A stretch of 64,000 nt of DNA from positions 6,546,227 through 6,610,226 of the forward strand of contig CM022671.1 in assembly GCA_012295275.1 (NCBI GenBank), in the 5' to 3' direction. Of the stretch, positions 10,273-25,174 are shown in pieces (positions within the stretch are counted from its first letter, which is position 1; each line of letters begins with the position of its first letter). This stretch comes from Chrysomallon squamiferum (taxonomy: Eukaryota; Mollusca; Gastropoda; Neomphalida; Peltospiridae). The notes beneath the pieces were generated by a model. The model was not told where the DNA came from. It saw only the letters and a list, made by a program, of their open reading frames with translations, and did not search any database. The position numbers and the translations under genes are program-made.

Positions 10273-12938
10273 AAATAAGAAAATAATTTTTAAAAATTCA
10301 ATATATAAAACATTTTGTTAATAATATGTACTATTATTTTTTGAAACATACCATACAACAAATACATTTACATTTTTGGTTTGGAGAAACTGTTCAAAGG
10401 TCTTTCTAATTAAAATTAATAAGTAGTAAGTAAATATTAAAACAAATTATTTACAAAAGGAATTTGAAATATAACCACTGTGATATCAACAAAGAGGTCT
10501 TGTTTTTCTCAGATTCAACCACTGATAACTAAACAAGATAAAAAAAAGTCTGTAAGTTGCCTCCATATTTGTTTGATGTTGTTAACAAAACACGAATGTG
10601 TAACAGACTGATTTTCTTCTTTCTCTTCATGACTGAACTTTACATCTGTCCAGGGTTTCTTTTATATTACTATTAACAAAATGTTTTCCTGAAAACAGAG
10701 TAAAGAGAAACGGCCATGTCTGATTGTGGTCTGATGCATTGTAACAGAAACATTAAATATGTACTCACCGCTCCATCATACGTGAGTGCTTCTTTCAGGG
10801 ATTCAATGTCATCAAACTCAACATAAGCGAAACCTGAAACAAAAAATATTATTTATTCTGTTAATAACTGCTAAAACTCTACTCCAGTTTAATAAACTTA
10901 AGCAACAAAAGAGCTGTAGCTAAATTTATTATTTTTCACTATTAGTTATATTTCTCTATTTCCTAGCTTACTGTCAGTGAATTCAGTTAAGTAAACTGTA
11001 AATCAGACATAAAAAAAAAATGTTAAAATAAAAAACATTCTTCTCAGACTGATGAAGATTTTAGCATTTTAGACTTTCTGATGAAGTCGTCATTGTCTGA
11101 CCTAGTGTGTTAGAGCCAGTGATACATGTCAGTGTGTTAGTGAAGTAATCTGGTATCAATTTACACAGCTAGTAACATGCAGACATCAGTAGAAATCTGG
11201 AATTCTACACACCACTGGACAAGTTATTTAACATTTGTTAATTACCTTTAAATCTGTCAGTTTCTTTATCTCTTACAAGACGAACGCTTCTTACCTGTGA
11301 GAAAATACAAAACAAACTCACAAATGAAGAAAACAGTTTCTCTATGTTGTCAGGAAATGATTTTCACGTAGCATATTAAAGATTTGAAAAAATATTAATC
11401 TCTGGAAACATGAGAATACTACATACAGAATGTGGAAAAAATTAAAACAAAAATCTTTTCAAATATTTCATTTTAGTTTTAGCTGTATTTGTAATCAATA
11501 TAAACTTTACTCGTATCTGTGCTGATGTGAGAAATATCATTAATAAGTGTCCCTGGACAAAATCTACTGATTTCTAACCAGTCCTGAAACAGTGTAATTG
11601 TTTTTATGCATTTTCTTCATTATTCCAGCCCTTTTAATAGAAAACACTGCTGCATTTTCATTCTTATGGCAAACAAACCTCTATTTCATTATAGATCTCA
11701 CAGTAACACCTAACTAGAATTTTTATAAATTTAATTTCTGATTTATGAAGTCATTACATAAAACTATTTAATTATTTAAAAGACCATTTATCAAAGTACA
11801 TGTATAAAATACTTACTTTTAAATCTTTAAAAATGATTTCTAAATCTCCCTGCACGACTCCATGTGGCAGGTTACCGATGTATATCGTGTACGGTGGTTC
11901 TGTTGGCATTTGTTTCTGTCCTCTTCCTCCTCCCCCTCTGCCATAACTACCCTGCCCCCTATCACCATAACCTCGGTCGTAACCGCCACCATAACTTCTC
12001 TGGTTATATCCATCATCTCTAAAAAAAGAAATAGAAAAATGAAAACACAAGTTGAATTCAAAATATAAAAACCACCTACACATACTGATAAGCACAAACA
12101 GCTAATTTATTTAGAAATATTTACCAGTCATATCTATGTAGTTTGACTTATTAATGTAAATTATACACATACAACAATTCTGTAATTAAATTTGCATGTG
12201 TAACAAAACAAAAATAAAGCTATAAATAAATCTTTAACCTCAATTTTGAATGCATTTTACATGAAAACTGACAGACATAAATCGCATAAAATTATAATTT
12301 TCTTGCAGTCGATGAAGCTGCAGCTGTAACCACTCGCTTGCAACTCTTAGATAACAAAGTAAAATAAAAGTACAAAACTGAAAGCAGACTAAAGTTAAAA
12401 TATAAATACTACAGACCATAATCTAAAATTAAATCCATGAATTTTATTATTCGCTAGTGCTAATAACCTAAATTAATATTTTACAAATTATACAGATGTA
12501 ACTTCTACTTTCAGTATCTGAACTTTGAATACGATTAAATATCTAAGAATAATAAGACGGAGAACAAGTTGACCTAATCACTGTTAATGACGTATAATCC
12601 TCGAAGGACTCTACTAGCAAAATATCGATAAGGCAAATAATTAAAATTATAGCAGAATTATTTTTAAATGTTTATTTTTTTTTAAAAACGCCGCGAACGT
12701 GATAATGAACATGCAGCATCAACATGTGAATGTTTGATCAAAACGAAATTAGAATGGACTCGGCACGCACATGTTTTCAAAAGATTAATCTTCAACTAAA
12801 TGCATTAATTTAAAGTATGAATACGAAACACAAAAGTTTACTACATTCAACAAAGTGTAATACACATAAATTCCAGTACTACTGCTACGTTCTGAACTAA
12901 TAATGTTTACTGTACCCTCGTGAGTCGTAATCGGCCAT
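8041..12938 (-). CDS. EIF4H: Eukaryotic translation initiation factor 4H
   Basis: Cytoplasmic RNA-binding cofactor that stimulates the eIF4A helicase during translation initiation. The predicted exons, in transcript order, are 12938-12916, 12018-11817, 11294-11246, 10833-10769, 9076-9019, 8764-8495 and 8225-8041. All are GT-AG, phases agree, and the product is about 283 residues against 248 for human. The protein starts MADYDSRG, then a Gly/Tyr/Arg linker. An RRM begins at about residue 51 with RNP2 IYIGNL (53-58) and RNP1 KGFAYVEF (91-98), and then LRVDVAEGR. An RGG/RG-rich region follows, longer than in human. The end has the conserved QRPKLKLLPRS and NSSIFGLGKPRDK. An in-frame ATG two codons upstream (12944) could also start translation (MNMADYD). 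A 3' UTR minisatellite begins right after the stop. Confidence 0.95.
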
Positions 12939-12944
12939 GTTCAT

Positions 12945-13993
12945 TGAAACTCATAGAGCTTCCGGCATGACATGCGTACATCTGACATATTTCTTAAATG
13001 CTATTATCCTAAAGAACACTCACAATTAATAAATAAGTAGACATATAAGAATCATCTATGAAATCTTTATGGCATTGGCGTTTAATCTGTCAGAAATTCG
13101 ATTCTGAGTCTTAATCAAAATAAACGCGGAATTATACATCGGTTTATCTCTGTAATAACGAAACTGGCTGAACTGAATTTGTAAGACAAGTTTGGTATAT
13201 TGATACATAGTATTATATGCTGTTGACAGAAAATCGTTTGGTATTAAGAAATAATAACAACATGTTTTTTTTTCGTTCTAATAACGTTTTAAAAAATATT
13301 TTTCATGGTATAGTTACCAGCAAAGATATTTGATTTGGCCTTGAAAACACATACATCATCATCATCCTTGGTATACACATAGCTATAAAACGACAATTAT
13401 TATTGTTGTTCTTGTGACATGAGAAGATATTTTGTTGCGTATGCAATCTTCATTTAAAACAATTCTAATCAAATTGAGAAATGATAAAATGGTGATGTAA
13501 AAGATGACATTCTTTCACAGTGCCTGTCTTCAGATTTATTCAGGATCTGACAAGGAATCAGAATTTATCAAAATAAAAATACATAATCAAGAACGAAATA
13601 ATAATTCAGCATGTTTGTTTATTAATAGGTTATGTCAGTGACATTATTGTGTAAGACAGGAAACACAAAAAATGCCAGTCAGAAACTTTCTGTATACAGC
13701 ATCAGCATCCTACCTGTTGTTACCCAACAAACAGGTGCACATATACCAAACCCTAATAACAGAGTACTAGTCAGAACAGGAACTAGACAGATACAGTGAG
13801 TTTATACTTGTAATACTGAATGATGAAAACACTACAACATAGATAATTAGCTAAACTGATGTACATTTTAATACCTACACAGATTATGTTCATGTTTCCA
13901 TATGTATTACACATATGCACACAAATTATATGGACATACACACACAATTTACATTGATGTAGCTACATATATATCTCTATACATACAAACCTA

Positions 13994-14046
<53 letters not shown>

Positions 14047-14094
14047 AACACAAATGTATCTATATACATCAAACACACATTCATGGAACTACAC

Positions 14095-14148
<54 letters not shown>

Positions 14149-15370
14149 TGACACACCATACCATACAAACACTACATACATGCATCATACACATTTTACA
14201 GACACACACACTGTTCCAGAGATAAAATACAAAATAGGTAGGTAGTTAGACAAGATTAGATAGATAAAAAATAAAATTCAAGAACAAAGTTCACTGCAAG
14301 AATTGTTTTAATAAATCAAATATTATTTTTGAATATTTCAGACAAGAACATATTGATTGGTGTTCAACAACTGTAAACAAGATCACACAGTACAGAAATG
14401 AGTTTTCTATGTAAACATACTACTGAACAAAAGTGTATATATCATTATTATCAATTCACTGTTATTATGCCTTCATCTACAAATAAAGCCAAGGAAACAA
14501 TATCTTTAAATTAACAACAAAAACAAAAAGAAAAGAAAAAAACAAAAAAAAAAAAAAAAACATTAACAAAAAAATTAAAAATACTAACAATAATAATAAT
14601 AATAATAAAATATATATAAAGCAAACTCACAAAATCAAGAAAACATTTCCTGTATGTGACAGAAGAATAAATAAATAAATAAAATGTATTAATGATAATA
14701 ATAAATAATAAAGTTATAAAAAAAGGTTATAAAGAGGCACACTAGTGTAGATATGCTTTTGTGAAACAGTTTATTACTCAACATTAAATAACAAAATAAT
14801 AAAAAATATTTAAATAAAAATTTGAACTATCTACTAGTCCTTTGTAAACACTGGTAAGTCAAAACATAAAATCAATACCTGTTGTATCACATCTGTTTAT
14901 CACTTAACTTGATCATCACTTTATACTGAAAAACACAAACACTTTTAAAACATCTCTTCTGCTTATTAAAATGTTACATAAAGTGAATTTTTGCATATTC
15001 ATTTACTTTTTTTTTTTTATTTAAGAACATGAAATAAATATATAATTAAAAATTTGAAAAAAAAGGAAATAAATACATTTTACCACTACCAAATATCAAT
15101 ACATTTTACCCTGTTGAAACCACCCCACTAAAACACATGTATACATTTAACAAGATACAACACTTATGTTGAAGTTTCATCATATAGCATGTATGAAAAA
15201 CTTTGGATATAACTGTCCAAACTGCTGAAAGCCTCAAACATTTCCAGTTCCAATCTTTTTCTTCTTTAGTATTAAATATTCTAAACTCTACAATATATAT
15301 TTTAATATTTATTTGTGTTTGTTTAAAATACCTAGTCATGAGAAGTAATAAATTCTAGTAATCCAGTTGA

Positions 15371-15405
<35 letters not shown>

Positions 15406-15543
15406 CAGGACCTTAACATTCCCTCCTTTTCAGAAATCAACACCTGAATTATATTTAAATGAATATATATGTAATTAAAAAATATATATTTAAAAAAACA
15501 TGGAAATAAAAAGAAAGAAAATAATGAATGTTACCTGACTATA

Positions 15544-15579
<36 letters not shown>

Positions 15580-18500
15580 AAAGTCATACCAGTAATTAAT
15601 AAATTAAAAAAAGTAATTAACTCTGTTTATTAGTTACAAAGAAGAAAACTTGTACAGAAACAAGAAAATGTTTCTACTCAGAATTTGCAGAAGGCAAGAA
15701 ACACCATTACCAAAGGAAAGAAAGAAAATTAAAATAAACGTATAAAAATTTAATCAATTTGTGCTTGATTATAATGAAAGAAGCTGGGCAGTATTTTCAA
15801 GTATAACATAAATGCAAAATTACAAAAAAAAAAAAAAAAAAGAACCAAAAGAAACCCAAACTATCAAGTGATATGTAACTGAAATACGGAAAACCTGAAT
15901 ACCACAAATAATTTTACTTCTGAATATTTCCATTAGATTATAATGTACAAACTAACAATACAAACTAACAGTAGGAGATGCTCACTGATCAAAGTTAAAT
16001 TCACCTGAATAAGGAATGTTTTTGTACTAAATTGAATATGAATTTATTCATACTGATTCACATATTGTCAGTATACTTTTATTTCTTTATGTAGGAATAT
16101 TTCTAATCATCTGAATAATTTTTTTTTATTAAATCACAAAGTTTGAAATTATCACAAAAGATTATTCAGGTCACTTATTCAGCAAATTCACACTATCAGA
16201 AAGATTTTATTCATAAATCTGTAAAAGAAATGTTAAGTCACAAAAACCAAAACCAAAAAAACCCCCAAAATTTGAATAAAACTTTTCATTCACAAAACAT
16301 GAATTCATCCAAATATTTTCATTTATCCAAGATAATGTCATCAACTAAACATGTAATCGACCTAAACAGGGAAGTTTATTTTTTTAAAATGTTATACAAA
16401 ATCTGAATATGAAAAGTTAAATTCTCAATTAAAAAAATTAATAAAAAAAAGGGTTTAAAACATGTGGTTACATTTGAAATAAATACAAAAATAATAATTA
16501 CTTACATCTTTAATCTGATATTAATTACAGCTGTAGTAATAAGTACATCATATATAACATGAACTAATCCAACAGTAAACTCTTCCATTGCATCTGTTAT
16601 GTTACCAGTCAGAATGTAACAATTATTACACATTCAGTGTTGTGTTACACTAACAGCTGAAACTGTTACATTTGTTGTGTAGCACAAGAATTGTCTGAAA
16701 GACAGTTACAAGATAATAAGGCAGTACTATTTTTATTATGTGTCAATTCTGAAAATTAAAAAAATATTTCAAATTGCAAATTTGATATTTTGAAAATATA
16801 ACAAATTCTTTTACCAAAAAAAAAAAATAAAAAAAAAACATTCAGATCAAAGCATCCATTTTAAAAACTGATTTAACTTTTGAAAAGAAAGTAAAATATA
16901 TACAAAGATATGCAAAACAGATAAAAGAAAACTAAATTATATAGTTTAACATTACAAGTTTTTGATATAAAATCAGAACAACAGCATGTTCTACTGTTTA
17001 CAAATCAGCAAAATCAATTACAGAAATTTTTTTAATTAGCAGCAGATATTAAATTATGGAAGACAATTAAAGAAATACACCTTTGATGTGTTCAGTTAGT
17101 TCTGTTTTAAAATGGAAAAACAAAAATAAAATAAATTCATTTTAATTTCTATGACCCAGCATACCAGTATATTTTGTAATTTCGATTATGTAACATACAC
17201 ATCTCTAAGTTCTAATATATACAAATTAAAGTAACACAAAGCAATCAACAAAGCATGTGTAAAATTCATTTTTCATTCAGTTTATTTATAATGAGCAAAT
17301 CACTGTTCAGGTAACAAAACATCTGCAAAATTATGCAGAATTATCCTACATTTTGACTGAATAGTAAACAATTCAGCAATGTCTAATTAAAAAGCCAAAT
17401 TAATTATTTTTGTTACTACGGTTACATCTAGCGGATTAACACAGACTAGAAAGAAATGCACCTACAAAACTGTCTACTATTCACTGATCAGCAAGATATG
17501 CAGAGGATTATAATCCACTCTTGTATGTAACTGTACACTGCTTAGTATGAATATCTGCAACACCAGACTGTGTCAGCCCACACAATAGTCTGAACAAATT
17601 GGTATGAATATATTCAACTAGACAATCTTTCATATACATCTCTCTTCAGATCAAATGTTTTCTTATACTATTCAGTTTGTTTCAGAACTGCAGCCAATAC
17701 TCCTCCTAGCTGTTGAAAGTTCAGAACTCTGCTTGCTGGATGAAGTCAGTTCTGAACTGTGTCATTCAGTCACACAGTAGGAGATGACACTCTAAGTCTG
17801 CTTATTTAAAAACAAGGTTAGTAATGGTTGAAAAAAGATAAAAACATAAAGATGCAGGATATATAACAGTGAGAAAAGAAAAATGGCAAAAATTATGAGA
17901 CAATAGCAGTTTCTAATTAGACAGGACTAGAGATTCAGAATGTTTTGTAAAAAAAACCACAAAAACAAATACAAAAACAAAAACAAAAAAAAAAAAAAAT
18001 AAAAAAACAAAAACAAATGAAAGGTGCAAAAAACAAAAATGTTAATTCAGAATATTAATTTTTCAAAAAAAACAAACAAAAAAAAACGTAAGTGATGTAC
18101 AATATGTTTATAAAATAATAATAATTTTTTTTTAAAAGTGAGAGAGAAAGAAAAGAGAAAAAGGTGAAGACCTATCTGAAGAAAAAAAAAAGGTTGACAC
18201 AAAAATTAATGAAGCCAGCACATATTGTTCAAGCAGTGAATGAATACAAAACATGATTAATATATAGTATGAAATCAAAATTAGTTAAATTTTCACATAC
18301 TTGTATCTACATTTTTTTTGTGCTATTTTAACAAATATTTTTAAAATTCAAGTGATTCAAATGACAGAACTATAAATATATATTCTTTTACTCTGTGTAA
18401 AAATCTACCCACTGAATTCATGTGTATTTTTCAAGCTGTATAACCAAATTTTTTTTATTATGTTTATCCTAATCAAACAGAATTTTATTTTTTTGCACGT

Positions 18501-19230
18501 AAACTGACAGTTGTTTTTCTATTTTGATTTAAAAAATAAATTACAGGAAGATTCTACTTTGTCACTGATGAACAAATTGTATTTGAACTACTTCAAATAA
18601 AAAATGTACCACATATAATTACATTGTATGCTTCTTTTCTCAAATTATTTTTATCTATTTATATTATTCTTCTTATTATTTTTATACATATTTATTTAAT
18701 AAAGCTGAACTCTAAAAATAAAAATAACAAAATAAAAAATAGAAAAAGAAATTGTTACCATTATTATTATTTTTATTTTGTTTTTACTAATTTAAAGCAT
18801 ATTTCTAAGTTTTAAGAAGTAATATTTTTGATAGCTTTGATAAAATACAAGCAGAATACATTTTGTGATCTATATAAAAATTATTGTCCAAATGGAAAAA
18901 TGGAATTATGAATAATAAAAACAATGAAAATGCATTTTAACTCACAAATCGTTAAATGTATGAAATGCAAAGTAACAAGGCACCAAAAAAAAAAAAAAAT
19001 TATATGGTGACCAAAAAATACATCCAAAAATAAAATTTAAATACAAAATGGAATTACCCCCATTAACAAACTGATCTACCTTTTTTGTATATCAGTTTTG
19101 TGATAGATATTATTAAAATCACATAAGCAAGCAAGCGAGTGTTCAGCCAATCTGTGCTGTAAGTGAAATAAGAATATGTTGTTGAGAAAATAGTTTTCAA
19201 TTCTCAAACTCTCCCATCTTTTTGTTGTCA

Positions 19231-19267
<37 letters not shown>

Positions 19268-19335
19268 ATGTCCAGCAAATAAAGGCTCAGAAAAACAATT
19301 TTGAACTTGTTTCACTGCTGTAACTTTCCCTGAAT
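12945..19335. other. EIF4H promoter side and long 3' flank of the TLDc gene
   Basis: Both neighbouring genes are on the minus strand, so the right part is probably the 3' UTR of the TLDc gene and the left part holds the EIF4H promoter. I see no clear TATA box or coding exon. Bases 12600-13450 are somewhat less repetitive. The rest is AT-rich with CA microsatellites near 14 kb and poly(A)/poly(T) runs near 14540, 15378-15405, 15547-15570, 15823-15841 and 19232-19262. Confidence 0.65.
13993..14147. repeat. Twin CA-dinucleotide microsatellites
   Basis: Two (CA)n tracts, at about 13993-14042 and 14100-14147, are separated by about 57 bases of non-repeat sequence. Open frames on both strands here are Thr-His or Cys-Val dipeptide artefacts. 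Confidence 0.9.
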
Positions 19336-20499
19336 TTATTCCCGTTGGTAAGAGTGACCTCCCTTGATTCCACCCCACTCCAGTATTTGTTTGTCTGGGT
19401 TCTCATTCCAGTCTCCTGTTTCAACGTGGAGCTAGAAAAATAAAAAATACACACACAAAAAATTTAACTTTTTAAACATTTTAAATTAAACTAACAAAGT
19501 GATCAGTATTAATCTATGTGGAACATGCGTGGGTTTTTTGTTATTTAAAAACTGTATCACAAAACGTAATCTAAGATATTCCAATTTAATGAGTATGTAT
19601 GTAGAAAGAAGTACAGATGTAAAAGAATATTAATATTTGTATACATGAAGCATGTCTTTGTGTAATGACATAAATATGAGTGTAGACACATATTTACATA
19701 TGTGTGTAATAGTTAATACACAACAGTCTATGTTTATATACAAGTGTAACTGTGTTTATGTAAAAGTGTGTAACTGTTTATATAAAAATGTTTCTGTTTA
19801 TATAAAGGTGTAATTTTATATAAAAGTATGCCTGTGTTTATATAAAAGTGTGTAAAAGTTTATATAAAAAATGTAACTGTTTACATAAAAATATGTAACT
19901 GTGTTTATATAAACTGTGTTTATATAACTGTGTTTATATAAAAGTGTATCTGTGTTTATATAAAAGTGTATCTGTGTTTATATAAAAAGTGTGTAACTGT
20001 TATGTGTGTTTATATAAAAGTGTAACTATGTTTATATAAAACTATTTACATAAATGTGTAACTGTTATATACAAAGATGTAGCTGTGTTATATTAAAGTG
20101 TAACTATGTTTTTATTAAAGTGTAACAGTGTTTATATAAAAGTGTAACTATGTTTATATAAAACGGTAACTATGTTTATATAAAAGTGTAACTGTGTTTA
20201 AATAAAAGTGTAACTGTGTTCTATGTTTTATAAAATGGTATAACAAAGATGTAACTGTGGTGTTATGTTTTTATTAAAGTGTAACTGTGTTTATATAAAA
20301 CATTAACTGGGTTTATATAGAAGTGTGTAAAGTTACTTTTCTCTGAGCACATCTCTGTATGTCTTTTGCCTCCCACTGTTTCTGCATCATCTGTGCTTCA
20401 ACAGCATTGGCTCCTCCACATCCCCACACCTGTAATACACACACACAAACACATAACTTGAATTATTAATTCACATATCAATACACAATACTGTAATTA

Positions 20500-20541
<42 letters not shown>

Positions 20542-23500
20542 ATACACAGTGACATTAATACATCTAAATGTAGGTAGTTCACACTTAATATGAAATTATG
20601 AAAATTTATGTTTGCATTAATTCTACACACACACACACACACACATGCACACACAAATTACAATGTGTTTCAAGCCTTTTCTGATTCTGATTATCATTTA
20701 ACTAATATACAACAACTAATGTAATTCTGAGCTGGCTGTTGCTAAATTCTGATTTATTCAGTGAGAATATTCCTTAATCAGAAATGCCTCTTCTAAGTTT
20801 GAATCCAGACAAAAAAAAAATTAAAAAATAAAAAAATCACCTCCACTTTGTGTAGCTGACATTCCACCCCATAGTGAGACACTGTGTCAAACTCATGTGG
20901 TATGTGCAGAACCACAGAGGAGCCGCTTTTCCCAATCTGGATACCCTGAGGTACCCCTCGAGCTAGTTCATTCCACAGGATCATTGATTCACCAGCTGTG
21001 ATGTAGAAATAATGAAAAAAAAAAAAAAAATTATGGTTATACAAGTAGAGAAATAATGAAAAAAAAAAAAATTAAGTTATACAAGTAAAGAAATAATGAA
21101 AAAAAAAAAAAATTAAGTTATACAAGTAAAGAAATAATGAAAAAAAAAAAAAAGATATTCGCATTTTTAAAAAACATGGACTCACGTATACCTACATACA
21201 TGCACTCCAAACAAAACGAAATTCGAACAAATAGAGAATGATTTAAAATTCTTCATTATGTCAAAATAGAATATTTTAAAGAGAGAAAGTTAAACACTGT
21301 TTACTCACACTGAATCACTCTGTACACAGGAGAAATCTGGAGAAGCATGCATTCTTTTCCACCATACTTGTCTGGTCCTTCCCTGTGAAGCAAGGTAAAG
21401 ACAACAAGTTTTCAACACAGTTTTAACTCAAAACATTTTTTCTGACAGTTTCTTACACTACAGTGGCATTAAGAGTTGACAGTTAAGCTTTGATATTAAA
21501 TGTTATTGAGGATTTGAGTTTGTTATTTTATACACCTATAAAAAAGTTATCATAAATGACCAAATAAATCAAACATTTTTCAGTGAAGATACATGGTATG
21601 ATTGTACACAATGCTTTTACAGCAATCACTTTTCCAACATTTTTGGGGGTCACATAAATTTTGAAAATCAGAAAGATAATATGGCAAAGGTTTATATGAC
21701 CCAAAAGGTGTATCACTGAAGCAGGACATATGGCTTATAGGATATATAGGAAAAAAATTAAATATAAAAATTAAAAAAATAAAACATTAAAAAAATTAAA
21801 TATTAAACTTTTCAATGTTTTACAATTTGCAGTTTGTTGTGTAAATTACAAAAATCATATTACAAATATGTTAATATTCATATTAGACATTGTAATACAA
21901 AACACTGAGAAACTTGATAAAAAATCTATCTTCTACCTCCAGCCTGTGTCGTTAGCTATACAGTACAAGTTTCTTCCTTCGAATAACACCAACATGATGG
22001 TGGGTCCATGGTAGGATGTCACATGGTGTGAAAATCTGTCATAATAAAAACAAATTTAAAACATATATAACTAAAACTATTAAAAATCTGTTATAATAAA
22101 AACAAATTTAAAACATACATAACTAAAACTATTAAAAATCTGTTATAATGAAAACATATTTAAAACATACATAACTAAAACTATTAAAAATCTGTTTTAA
22201 TGAAAACAAATTTTTAATGAAAAAATGTTATTGAAAAACATTTTAAATATGTAACTAAAACTATTAAAAATCTGTTATAATGAAAACACATTTTAAATAT
22301 ACGTATCTAAAAGTATTAAAAATCTTCATTAAAAAAATAAAAAATAAAAATAAATGAAATAAAAATGTACATATAATAATTAAAAATGCTAAAAAGAACA
22401 CCTCACACACAGAAATTGAAATCATGAAAAAGAGACATTCTAACAGAGATTACAAAACTGAAAGAAATGAGAAACTAAAAAAAAAATTGACTAGATCCAG
22501 GATAAACACTAAAATAAAATCTAACCTTCAGTTTTAAATGTGACGTGTGTTTGTTAAAAGAAAATCAGATGTTTGTAAATTCAGTTACAAATGAAATAAA
22601 TACAAGTAATGTTTTTTTTTTTTTAAATATGAATACAGAGTACTAAAGTAAAAAATAAATAAAAATCCGTTACCTGTTCATGGAGAGGCCATGGTCGCTG
22701 CTGCTGTACAAAATGGTCCAACTCTGACAACGAGACAATCGCGCCTGGAGAGAAAAAATAAAAAATACTTTGAGAATAACCAACAAGATTATCTCTCATT
22801 TATTATTATTTGTAGAACATTAATTGTTAGAAAATGTTTAAAATCTTAAAAAAATAATTTAAAATATTTTAGTTTATCTCTCATTATTAAAGATAAATTC
22901 TGTGAGAGAGACAGAAAGAGAGAAAGAAATAATTAGAAAAAAAATTACTGATGTTTGGATGAATGGATTGGTGTAGATTAGAAAATTCAAACCCTGAATG
23001 GGTAAACAGTGTTTAAACTCACCAGTTTCATGATCAGGTGATAGGAGTTGATGAGTGGGTTGTTGGTGGGTGCTTCTGCCGTCTGACTGTGGGTATAGGC
23101 TGCAGGCAGCGTCGCTGACATCGCCCACAACATCCCCATTGACAGAGAATACCTGCCGTCAACAAAACCTTCCAGCTGAGGCACAGGAGCCGTTTCCTGA
23201 AATAAAATCAACAGCAAAGATACACACAAATGCTCACGACACTTGATATTGTTTGTATCTACTTGTTAAGTTGTTAATTTTAAACAGAAGTGTTTTTCCT
23301 GTGATTTTATTTAATTCTGTTTTGCAATCTTCTTTAAAATTCACAATTGGAAAGATTTTCTTAATAGCCAGATTTCTAATTAATTTATTTGTTTGTTTGT
23401 GTGTGTGTGTGTTTATGTATGTTTGTTTGTTTGTTTGTTTGTTTGTGTGTTTGTTTGTTACCAGTTCAGAAGGCAGCGTGGAGCCAGTGAGGATGAGGTA

Positions 23501-25014
23501 GACCCAGTTGTGCACACCACAGAACATGTGAGGACAATTCCACTTCAACCACGACACAAACGCATCATAGTGCAGCTCTTCCTCTATCCCAAACTGACAA
23601 ACACAAGTTTAAATAATTTATTACTAACTCATTATGCTATCCTAAACTGACAAAAATACAAGTTTAAATAGAAAATTCATTACTAATTTATTATTCTACA
23701 CAATTTTAGACAGATAATCTATTAACTTTATAATATTTATCTTTTCTTATAGCTTAAGAACTAAAATGTTTTCAACATTAAATGATTAATAAAGACAAAT
23801 CCATGCAATTTTTCATGTGATTATTTAATATAATCAATTTAAACCTCTTGACATGTGTGTTACTATAGCAATAAACATTTAATACTATCTGCCATACATT
23901 ATATGTTTTAGCCCAATGAGCATGTTTGTTGCTAAAGCAATACACATTTTATACTATCTGCCATACAACATTCAATGTTTTAGATCACCTACCATGCTTG
24001 TGACCATCGCTGTAAAGGCTTTATCATCACGGTCAGTTTTGGAATATGGGAACTTGGAAGCAGAAAGAGTGAGAGCATAGGCTATCTGAATCATCAACAG
24101 AGCGTCTACAAAAATCATTAAAAAGTTAGACAGAGCATCTGACAGCAATAAATAAATAAAAATATATATAAACATGTTCTCAAAAGTTTATATAATAATT
24201 ATAATTCATCTTACAGATAATTATGCCATATATGAAAAAGTGAAAATCTCTAATTATAGATGTGGATTTCAGTGAAAAATTTAAAAATGCAACAAAGACA
24301 TAAGTAGTTTTAGAAGAAAAAAAAAAACTGACAAATTTCAGATGTGGTTCTCCAGAAATGAACAACGTAAAGATATGTGAATTTGTTACATACAATTTAT
24401 AATCAATGTAGAAACTTTTTTTTATACAATTTTAAAAAAATACAGAAATTTATTTACATACAATTTTTTAAAAATACATTAACTTTTAACAAATTTTTTT
24501 AAAGAAACTAGAAACATTTTACAAAGAATTTATAAAGAAAACAGAAACTTTTTTACATACAATTTCTGATGAACACATAAGTGGTCTTAACACATGATTT
24601 CTAACTCACCATCTTTTGTTAGAGCATCTTTGCCTGCAGCAAACAGTTTGAAATAATATTTCTGCTGGTCAGATTCATCAAACTTTTTGAGGATTTCTTT
24701 TCCAGCCTTGACAAACTGTTCACGAGTGATCCGGTCGCGATTTGAATTTCCGTTCAGCATCTGTCTGTACATCAGTCTACCAAACTGGTGCAGTGGACCA
24801 TGGAAGACATTCTGCAAAGAAACAGAAACACCGATCAGTTAATTATCAATATTTATTTCAGTATATGTACTCTATATGTACTGTGGACAACTCTGACCAA
24901 TTAACAGCAAGAAAGACTGTGCCTTCCTGCAGACAGGAAAACTAGATAAAATTATGTTTGGTATACTTATAGATATTAGTATTATTATTATTTTTATTAT
25001 TGTTCTTATTGTTG

Positions 25015-25064
<50 letters not shown>

Positions 25065-25127
25065 TTTATTATTTAAATTATTTCTTTTTTTTAATTATTT
25101 TTATTTTAAACTAACAGTTGAGTTTAC

Positions 25128-25174
<47 letters not shown>

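Noticed and set aside
13977-14245. Cys-Val and Thr-His dipeptide frames
   Set aside because: Direct translations of CA/GT microsatellites.
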